Shown here piece after piece: positions 1-5,900 of a stretch of 10,009 bases of DNA. The translations under genes and the position numbers were made by a program. The notes beneath the pieces were generated by a model. It made no database searches, was not told the DNA's origin, and saw only the letters and a list, made by a program, of their open reading frames with translations. Origin of the DNA: Sedimenticola sp. (lineage in GTDB: Bacteria; Pseudomonadota; Gammaproteobacteria; Chromatiales; Chromatiaceae); contig JALWGP010000250.1 in the NCBI GenBank assembly GCA_027038775.1, positions 1 to 10,009 of the forward strand. Reading direction: 5' to 3'. Numbering within the stretch: position 1 is the first letter of the stretch; every line of letters starts with the position of its first letter.

Positions 1-8
1 GTGGTCAT
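1..8 (-). CDS. Start of the next gene of the putative ATPase operon (partial)
   Basis: Only the first eight bases are inside the window: an ATG at 8..6 followed by ACC. The ATG overlaps the TGA stop of the upstream coiled-coil gene as ATGA, the usual sign of translational coupling. The product cannot be read. If the upstream gene is a V/A-ATPase stalk subunit, another subunit of the same enzyme would be expected here, but that rests on context only. Confidence 0.4.
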
Positions 9-328
9 TCGTCCGCTCCCGCGTCCAGCAGCAGTTCCACCGCCGCGGCCACCGCCTCCTCCCGGGCCTCTTCCGCCATGGCGCGCAGCTCCCGGGCCCG
101 TTCCTCGTACCGCAGGGCCAGCTCCGCGCGGCTCTGTTCCACCCGCTGGCGGGCCTTCTCCAGGAAGGACTCCCTCAGGTCCGGCAGCCTCGCTTCCAGC
201 CGTTCCTCGGCCAGGCGCGCCTCCTCCAGTGCTTCGCGGGTGATCCGCTCCCGCTCCTCCAACGCTTGGGTGACCAGCCGTTCCGCTTCCAGTTCGGCAT
301 CCAGCAAACGTTGCAGCGCATCGTCCAC
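5..328 (-). CDS. Small coiled-coil protein, V/A-type ATPase subunit G/H-like
   Basis: A 107-residue protein made almost entirely of charged heptad-like sequence rich in Glu, Arg, Ala and Leu. It has no membrane segment and no signal peptide. It opens with VDDALQRLLDAELEAERLV and ends in a hydrophobic-acidic tail (AVAAAVELLLD). This length and pattern fit the G/H peripheral-stalk subunits of bacterial and archaeal V/A-type ATPases, which form a coiled coil with subunit E and brace the rotary motor. The start is placed at GTG 328 because a strong ribosome site (GGGGAGGAGGAG) lies 4-10 bases upstream; the ATG at 346 lies before that site and would bury it inside the gene. The ATGA overlap with the next gene suggests an operon. 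An F-type subunit b fragment or a FliH-like protein are alternatives. The coiled coil is certain, the ATPase assignment moderate. Confidence 0.6.
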   Translation of the reverse strand: MDDALQRLLDAELEAERLVTQALEERERITREALEEARLAEERLEARLPDLRESFLEKARQRVEQSRAELALRYEERARELRAMAEEAREEAVAAAVELLLDAGADE

Positions 329-393
329 TGCGCTCCTCCTCCCCATTCTTAGCTCGTGCCGGGATCGCCCGGATCGTCGGGCGCCTTTTCCAG

Positions 394-421
394 AGCATAC
401 TCCAAAGCGCTCCGGTGGCAA
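394..421 (-). promoter_or_regulatory. Candidate sigma-70 promoter for the coiled-coil/ATPase operon
   Basis: On the minus strand TTGCCA (421..416; 5 of 6 to TTGACA) is followed by a 16-base spacer and TATGCT (399..394; 4 of 6 to TATAAT). Transcription would start near 387, about 60 bases before the GTG start at 328. This would let the ATPase genes be read separately from the signalling cluster upstream. It is a consensus match by eye only. Confidence 0.4.
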
Positions 422-460
422 GGGGCCGGTTTTCTCCGGAGGCGGCCGTTGCCGTCCCGG

Positions 461-492
461 CCCTGCAAGGACGAAACGGTCCTTGGGCAGGG
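461..492 (-). terminator. Strong stem-loop just after the response regulator stop
   Basis: CCCTGC-AAGGAC pairs with GTCCTT-(GG)-GCAGGG around the loop GAAACG: 12 base pairs with a two-base bulge. It begins two bases after the stop codon at 497..495. No T-run follows on the minus strand, so it is not a classical intrinsic terminator. It may mark the 3' end of the signalling operon, protect the message, or act with Rho. Confidence 0.4.
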
Positions 493-494
493 TG

Positions 495-941
495 TCAGGC
501 TGAGATTGAGGTAGGCCGTTCCTTCAGCCGGGCGACCAGTTCTTCCAGCTGCCGGAGCATTTGAGCCAGCTTGATATGGGTGCGCACACGTGCCTTGACG
601 ATCGGAGGGCTGATGGGCTTCGTGATGTAATCCACCGCACCCAGGTTGAATCCCCGGATCTCGTCATCCACATCGCTCTTTACGGTCAGGAATATGACAG
701 GGATTTCGCTGGTCCCAGGATTTTGTTTAAGACGGTGGCAGACCTCGTAGCCGTCGATATCCGGCAGGATAATGTCCAGCAGGACGAGATCCGGGTGGGG
801 TACGGCAGAGGCTTTGGCCAGCGCCTCCTCCCCGGTGGCGGCCGACTCAACCTCGTATTCGTCGCGCAGGAGATTGCGTAATACTTCGGTATAGAAGGGT
901 TCGTCGTCCACCACCAGGATGCGGGGTTTCTCCGTGCTCAT
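495..941 (-). CDS. Single-domain response regulator (receiver only)
   Basis: A 148-residue CheY-like receiver protein that accepts phosphate from a histidine kinase or HPt domain. The receiver fills residues 6-124. The acidic pair D12/D13, the phospho-acceptor D56 (in DLVLLDIILP), the switch T86 and K108 (in YITKP) are all present, so it should be phosphorylatable. A short charged helix (125-143) and a tail follow; there is no DNA-binding, GGDEF or HD-GYP domain. The sequence around AVDYITKPISPPIVKARVRTH resembles receivers usually fused to GGDEF or HD-GYP output domains. Its ATG overlaps the TGA of the GGDEF-EAL gene as ATGA, so the two are probably translated together. It could be the partner of the hybrid kinase at 2951-7729, relaying from its HPt, or a phosphate sink. 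The protein it acts on is not evident. Confidence 0.95.
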   Translation of the reverse strand: MSTEKPRILVVDDEPFYTEVLRNLLRDEYEVESAATGEEALAKASAVPHPDLVLLDIILPDIDGYEVCHRLKQNPGTSEIPVIFLTVKSDVDDEIRGFNLGAVDYITKPISPPIVKARVRTHIKLAQMLRQLEELVARLKERPTSISA

Positions 942-2596
942 TTCGTGTCACCAAACAGTGGGTGCGGTTTGTCAATATAGTCTCCCTGAACGTAGTCTAT
1001 GCCCATCTCCTTGAGCGTGTCGAAAGTCGCTTCGTTTTCCACGTATTCGGCCACCGTGAGCTTGTCGAGGGCCTTGGATACTTCGTGGATTGCGGTCACC
1101 ATTGCATGGTCGGCCGGATCTTTCGTGATATCACGAATGAATTCACCGTCGATCTTTATGATGTCCACCGGCAGGGTCTTCAGGTAGCCGAAGGAAGAGA
1201 AACCGCTGCCGAAATCATCCAGTGCGAAGCGACATCCGAACTCCCTGAACTTGTCGATGAAATATCGGGCGGAATCGAGGTGATGGATGGCGATCGATTC
1301 GGTGATCTCGAAGCACAGCTTGAGCCCCTGCTCGATATACTGGGGAAGCCGTCTGGCCGCGATCCGGATGTAGTCTGAGTCGCTCAGGGTAAGGCCGGAA
1401 AGGTTGATGAAATAGGTTCTGACGTCCGGTTCCGGCCGGGACAGGAAGTGCCGGATCACCTCTTCCATCACCCAAAGATCGATCTTCGGGGAAAGGTGGT
1501 AATAGTCGGCGGCGGGGAGAAAGGCGCCCGGCTGCAGGATCTTACCCTCGGGACCCTTCATCCTGATCAGCACTTCGTGGGCATTTTCGCCATTGGCACG
1601 TTTGCTCACGGGGATCACTTCCTGGCTGAACAGCAGGAACAGCGACTGATCCAGGGCCTGGTGGATGCGGTTGTACCAGCTTTGCAGGCTGTCTCTTCGT
1701 TTGATCAGATTGCTGTGAGTGTCGTATATCTCAATACGATTGCGGCCTCTCTCCTTGGCCAGGTAACAGGCTGCATCCGCCTGGCGCAGCAGGTCGCTGG
1801 CATCCATCCGCGTGCCGGGTTCGATCAGGGTGTAGCCGAGGCTGGCGCTAACGGAAAAATACCCGCCTTCCCACGCGAATCGATACCGGCCGAATGCCTG
1901 CAGAAGTTTTTGACCCACGTGCCGTGCCTCCTCCGGGGTGCAGGAATGGAGGATCAGACCGAATTCATCCCCGCCAAGACGCGCCAGGATGTCCTGCTTC
2001 CGGGTATGTCTTCGGAGAAGATCCGCCACCTGTATGAGCAGTTGATCGCCGCACAGGTGACCGCAGCTGTCGTTGATCGCCTTGAACTGGTCGAGGTCGA
2101 TGATGAACAGGGCGTGGGACTCCTCGCCCGTGTGGCTCGAGAGCAGTATTTCGTCAAGATGGCGGTTGAAGCGTCGCCGGTTGTACAGGCCGGTGAGCTC
2201 ATCGAGATGGCTCTTCTTCTCCAGTTCACTGATCAGGTAGCGTGTTTCGGTAATGTCCTCGCTGGCGACCAGTATGGAAACCTCCCCGGCCGGGTGCTTG
2301 ATGAACCGGGCGGTCTCCCTGGCCCAGTAACGGCTGCCGTCCTTGCGGACGTGGCTGCAATCCCAACGCTTCAGGCAGGGTGCCTGGTTTAGGTATTGGG
2401 TGAGAGTCTGGCGCAGGTATTCACGTTCTTCCGGTATGCAAAGCCCGGGATAGGGGGTTCCCAGCAGCTCGCTGTGCCTGTAGCCCAGCTGCTCGCAGGC
2501 AAAGGCGTTGGTGTCCTGGATGTTCAGCTCCTCGTCCAGTATCAGGATCGATACAGGAATCTGCTGATAGAGCGAGAGAAAGTGTTGATTGTCCAT
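938..2596 (-). CDS. PAS-GGDEF-EAL c-di-GMP synthase/phosphodiesterase
   Basis: A cytoplasmic protein of about 552 residues that makes and/or breaks cyclic di-GMP. Counting from MDNQHF, a PAS sensor domain with PAC-like tail covers about 5-120, GGDEF 130-290 and EAL 305-545. The GGDEF motif is intact at 208-212, and an RxxD inhibitory site (R199-K-Q-D202) sits at the standard five-residue distance before it. The EAL signature reads EVL (341-343). The other metal and catalytic residues appear present: N398, E430, D460/D461 in DDFGSG, K481, E517 and Q537. Both activities are therefore plausible. There is no membrane segment. The start is placed at ATG 2596, where PAS homology begins. The frame stays open to GTG 2698, but that stretch encodes no domain-like sequence and contains a strong RNA hairpin (2658-2687). 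Shine-Dalgarno support at 2596 is weak. The gene follows the kinase after a structured gap and overlaps the receiver gene by four bases. Confidence 0.93.
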   Translation of the reverse strand: MDNQHFLSLYQQIPVSILILDEELNIQDTNAFACEQLGYRHSELLGTPYPGLCIPEEREYLRQTLTQYLNQAPCLKRWDCSHVRKDGSRYWARETARFIKHPAGEVSILVASEDITETRYLISELEKKSHLDELTGLYNRRRFNRHLDEILLSSHTGEESHALFIIDLDQFKAINDSCGHLCGDQLLIQVADLLRRHTRKQDILARLGGDEFGLILHSCTPEEARHVGQKLLQAFGRYRFAWEGGYFSVSASLGYTLIEPGTRMDASDLLRQADAACYLAKERGRNRIEIYDTHSNLIKRRDSLQSWYNRIHQALDQSLFLLFSQEVIPVSKRANGENAHEVLIRMKGPEGKILQPGAFLPAADYYHLSPKIDLWVMEEVIRHFLSRPEPDVRTYFINLSGLTLSDSDYIRIAARRLPQYIEQGLKLCFEITESIAIHHLDSARYFIDKFREFGCRFALDDFGSGFSSFGYLKTLPVDIIKIDGEFIRDITKDPADHAMVTAIHEVSKALDKLTVAEYVENEATFDTLKEMGIDYVQGDYIDKPHPLFGDTK

Positions 2597-2657
2597 GTCC
2601 GTGTCCGGGTGGCTGCCAGAGAGTCCCGGAAAATTTCCATACAGACGATTTTTCCAC

Positions 2658-2687
2658 GCAAGCCGACAATGCGGGTGTCGGCCTTGC
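2658..2687 (-). repeat. Inverted repeat upstream of the GGDEF-EAL gene
   Basis: On the minus strand GCAA-(G)-GCCGACA pairs with TGTCGGC-TTGC around a seven-base loop, giving 11 base pairs with one bulged G. It lies about 60-90 bases before ATG 2596, within the likely 5' leader, and favours that start over GTG 2698. It may be an RNA hairpin or a protein-binding site. Confidence 0.55.
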
Positions 2688-2733
2688 TTCCTTTTCACTC
2701 ACTTGCGTGACTGACAGAAGGCGGGTTTCCCGG

Positions 2734-2771
2734 CCCGGTACTCCGGATTTTTCCGGAAGCCCTGTACCGGG
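2734..2771 (-). repeat. Nested inverted repeat in the kinase/GGDEF gap
   Basis: CCCGGTAC (2734-2741) pairs perfectly with GTACCGGG (2764-2771). Directly inside it TCCGGA (2742-2747) pairs with TCCGGA (2752-2757) around TTTT, leaving a six-base bulge. In total 14 base pairs. No T-run follows on either strand. It could be an RNA processing or stabilising hairpin. Confidence 0.55.
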
Positions 2772-2835
2772 AAGATCCTGAAAATTGAGGTGCCCTTCAA
2801 TCCCAAGCGTTGTTTCATGATATCAGGGAATTTTT

Positions 2836-2879
2836 CCCGTTTCCGCTCAATGGGTGGACCACCTGCAAACCGGAACGGG
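2836..2879 (-). repeat. Inverted repeat in the kinase/GGDEF gap
   Basis: CCCGTTTCCG (2836-2845) pairs with CGGAACGGG (2871-2879) as nine base pairs with one bulged base. GGTGG-A-CCACC (2853-2863) forms a second small palindrome inside. A smaller one, GGGAA-TTT-TTCCC (2826-2838), overlaps the outer arm and would compete with it. Confidence 0.4.
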
Positions 2880-2900
2880 ACCACAGCCACCCGGGGGACG

Positions 2901-2926
2901 GTTCACACGGCTCCCCGTGCGCGAAC
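2901..2926 (-). repeat. Stem-loop shortly after the kinase stop
   Basis: CACGG (2906-2910) pairs with CCGTG (2915-2919) around CTCC, and GTTC (2901-2904) with GAAC (2923-2926) further out. It lies 25-50 bases after the kinase stop codon. It has no T-run, so at most it could be a weak or Rho-assisted terminator, or a 3' stabilising hairpin. Confidence 0.35.
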
Positions 2927-2950
2927 GGCCGAAGGGCATGATGGCGCTTC

Positions 2951-5900
2951 CTAATCCGGCGCCCGATCACCGGAGGTCGTATCCGGCGGTATCGCGGTGA
3001 TCTGCCGTAATGCCGCGAACAGTTCCTGCGCCTTGTCCGAGAAGCTTTCCAGCTGTTCGTCCGTTGGTCGGCCCTGTCGCAAGGCCTCTTCAAGCTCCGC
3101 TGCCGCGTGTTGCAGTTCCATCGCACCGATATTGCTGGCGACCCCTTTCAGGGTATGGGCTTCGCGGATCGCCTCTTCCAGCCTGGAATCGGCGATGAGT
3201 CGTTTCATGGTGTCGGCACAATCTCCGTGGCGTTCCAGGAAGTTTTTCAGCATTTGCAGGTAGAAATCCCTGTTTCCGCCCACCATCTGGATGCCTTGCC
3301 GAATGTCGATGCAGGAGGGACAGCAGGGAGTGGGGATCAACTCCCCGTTGTCGGACCGGGATCGGGAGGTCGGAAGTTCGGCCGCGGAACGGAGGGGCAG
3401 GTGTCGTAGCAGAACCTGTCGAAGCTTGTCCGGGTCGATCGGTTTCGCGATGTGCCCGTCCATTCCTGCGGCCAGCGACTTTTCGGCATCGCCCACCAGG
3501 GCGTTGGCCGTCATGGCATAGATCGGCAGGTCGGCCATTCCCGGCAGTTCCCTGATTCTGCGGGCGGCTTCGTAACCGTCCATGACCGGCATCTGGATGT
3601 CGAGGAACACCAGGTCGGGCCGTTCCCGCTCCACCGCCTCCACGGCCGCTGCGCCATCGGAGACGGTTTCCACCCGGACCCCCATGTGCTCGAGCAGCTC
3701 GACCGCCACCTGGCGGTTGATCTCGTTGTCCTCGGCGAGCAGCACCCTGCCCTCGAACCGCACCTCCCGGCGCGGATCCTTTTTCAGATCCATGGCAGTG
3801 GGGCGGTGGATTCCACAGGCGCCCATGATGGCGTCGTTCACCAGGGAGGGTGTGAGGGGCTTGACCAGCAGCCCGTCGATGCAGTCCTCATCCAGGGGAT
3901 GTTCCATGATTTCGCGCCCGTAGCCGGTGATCAGGATGAGAGTTGGCCGTTGGGGGCCGAATCTTTCCTGCACGATCCGGGCGACTTCGTCGCCGTTCAT
4001 GCCGGGCAGGCGCCAGTCGATGAACAGGAGATCGAAACGGTTTTCCGGGTCGTCGAGCAGGGCCAGCGCCTCCTCGCCGGTGGAGACCACCGTGACCTGG
4101 TGGGTAAGGGACCTGAGAAGATCGCTGATGACCTCCTGCGCGGTGGGGTTGTCCTCCACCAGCAGGATCCGCAGGCCCTGCAGATCGGTGGCCACCTCGG
4201 TGAGGCCGTCCTCCTCGGCGACCTTCAATGGCAGTTCGACGCGGAACGTGCTGCCCTTTCCCTCTCTGCTCTCCACCTGGACGCTGCCCCCCATGAGGCT
4301 GCACAGCTTTTTCGTGATCGACAGCCCCAGTCCGGTGCCTCCGAAACGGCGCGTGGTGGAGCCGTCCCCCTGCACGAAGGCGTCGAACAGGCTGTCGATC
4401 CTCTCTTTCGGTATGCCGATGCCGGTGTCACGCACTTCGAGCTGCAGCAGGATCTCCTGCTGGGTTCTTTTCTTCACCCGCGCCGACAGCACGATGCTGC
4501 CCTGCTCGGTGAACTTGATCGCGTTCGATACCAGGTTGGTCAATATCTGGTTGATGCGATGGGCGTCACCGATCAACCGTTTCGGAATGTCGGGGGACAG
4601 CCGGTAGAGAAACTCCACCGGCTTGTCCCGGAGCTGGGTCTGGGCCAGAACCGAAATGTTTTCGAGAATCTCCTCGAAATCGAAAGGCCGGTCTTCTATG
4701 GAAAGCTTGCCCGCCTCGATCTTCGAGAAATCGAGGATGTCGTCGATGATGCCGAGCAGGGACCTGGCGGAGGTCCGTATCTTGCGTACATAATCCCTTT
4801 GCTGGGGCGTCAGCGGTGTCTTGGCCAGCAGGTACGCAAGTCCGATGACCGCATTCATCGGCGTGCGGATCTCATGGCTCATGTTGGCCAGGAACTCGCT
4901 TTTGAAACGGCTGGCCTGTTCCAGCGCCTGGTGTGCTTTTTTGCGCTCGGTGATGTCCAGGGAGATGCCGACCACCTGGAGGGGCTTGCCGACGGGATCC
5001 TTTTCCAGTGCACGTCCGCGCACATAGAGCCAGCGGCCCTGCTCTGCAGTACGATACTCCAGCTGAATATCGGAACCGGTTCCCGCCAGGTATTGCTCGA
5101 TCTGCTGCGCCACCGGATCCCGGTATTCTTCTGCGAGGGCTGCGAGGAAATCCTGTATCGATATCTCTTCGTATTCCGCTCCCTCGTCCGGCGCCAGCAT
5201 GCCGAGTTGCCTGCGACCGGTACGGTCGACCCGCATGTGCAACTGGTTTTGCGGATCGAGCCAGGCTTCCCAGGAGCCCAGTTGACCCGCCTGCAGGGCC
5301 AGGGCCAGGCGTTCGCGGCTTTCGGACAATGCACGGTTGGCCCGTTTGATCTGCCTTATCCAGATGCTGCCGATCAGCATGATCAGGAACAGCACGGTCA
5401 CCACCTGGAAAACCAGGGTGTAATCGGTCTTCTGTTTGAACACCACCGTACTCCAGCGTCGGAGTATCCGGTTGCGGGTGGCGTCGTCGAGGGTGTCTAT
5501 GGCCTTGTTGAGTATGCCCACGAGTTCCGGCCAGTCCTTGCGCACCCCCATGGAGAAGGATTTGGCGTATTCGGTGGTGCCGGCCACCTGAAGATTGCTC
5601 AGGCCCTCCTTGCCGATGAGATAGCCGGCCACCGGCAGGATGCCCACGAAGGCCGTGCTGCGGCCGTCCGAGACCGCATGTAACGCTTCGCTGACGCTGT
5701 CGTGGAGATCGGGCACGATTCCGGGGTAGTCGCGTTGCAGGTCGAAGGTCACGGAATAGCCCCTAACCATGGCCACCCGTTTTCCATCGAGTTCGGCCAG
5801 CTTGTCGATGCTGCCTTCGCCACGCCGGTTGATGATGACCACCCTGGCGTTGACCAGGGGCTTGGTGAAATTCACGTAGGTTTCCCGTTCCCGGTTGGGT

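Larger units (their letters stand above)
2597..2950 (-). other. Structured intercistronic region with four stem-loops
   Basis: This 354-base gap between the kinase stop and the GGDEF-EAL start holds four stem-loops, in transcription order: 2926-2901 (CACGG/CCGTG plus GTTC/GAAC), 2879-2836, 2771-2734 and 2687-2658. None is followed by a T-run on the minus strand, so none is a clear intrinsic terminator. I could not match the region to a GEMM c-di-GMP riboswitch. No convincing promoter was found. A possible 39-codon ORF (2818..2699) has no ribosome site and no recognisable product and is not called. Confidence 0.5.

Noticed and set aside
1..503. Two plus-strand open frames rich in Pro, Ser and Arg
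   Set aside because: They are antisense to the coiled-coil gene and its promoter region. The Pro-rich and Ser/Arg-rich composition is the complement of Glu/Leu/Arg codons.
1448..2392. Open frame of 314 codons on the plus strand
   Set aside because: It is antisense to the GGDEF-EAL gene, with no recognisable domain and no ribosome site worth noting.
2597..2698. N-terminal extension of the GGDEF-EAL protein to GTG 2698
   Set aside because: The 34 extra residues show no domain or signal character, the DNA forms a strong hairpin, and the PAS domain begins directly after ATG 2596. Not fully excluded, because Shine-Dalgarno support at 2596 is weak.
938..2698. Low-GC island suggesting transfer
   Set aside because: Sampled 60-base lines inside this gene gave 30, 31, 36 and 41 G+C, against 43 in one kinase line and 40 in one dehydrogenase line. 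The variation within the gene is as large as the difference, so no island is claimed.
2699..2818. Possible 39-codon ORF between kinase and GGDEF-EAL gene
   Set aside because: No ribosome site and no recognisable product; it overlaps the nested inverted repeat at 2734-2771. Its TGA overlap with GTG 2698 is probably chance.
2597..2950. c-di-GMP (GEMM) riboswitch
   Set aside because: Considered because of the GGDEF-EAL gene downstream. The conserved core of the GEMM motif could not be found by eye on the minus strand here or in the kinase leader.
3452..5683. Open frame of 743 codons on the plus strand
   Set aside because: It lies fully antisense to the kinase HisKA-to-HPt region, whose domain matches are unmistakable. 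It is a by-product of GC-rich codon use; its translation is low-complexity His/Gly/Asp/Gln-rich with no domain.
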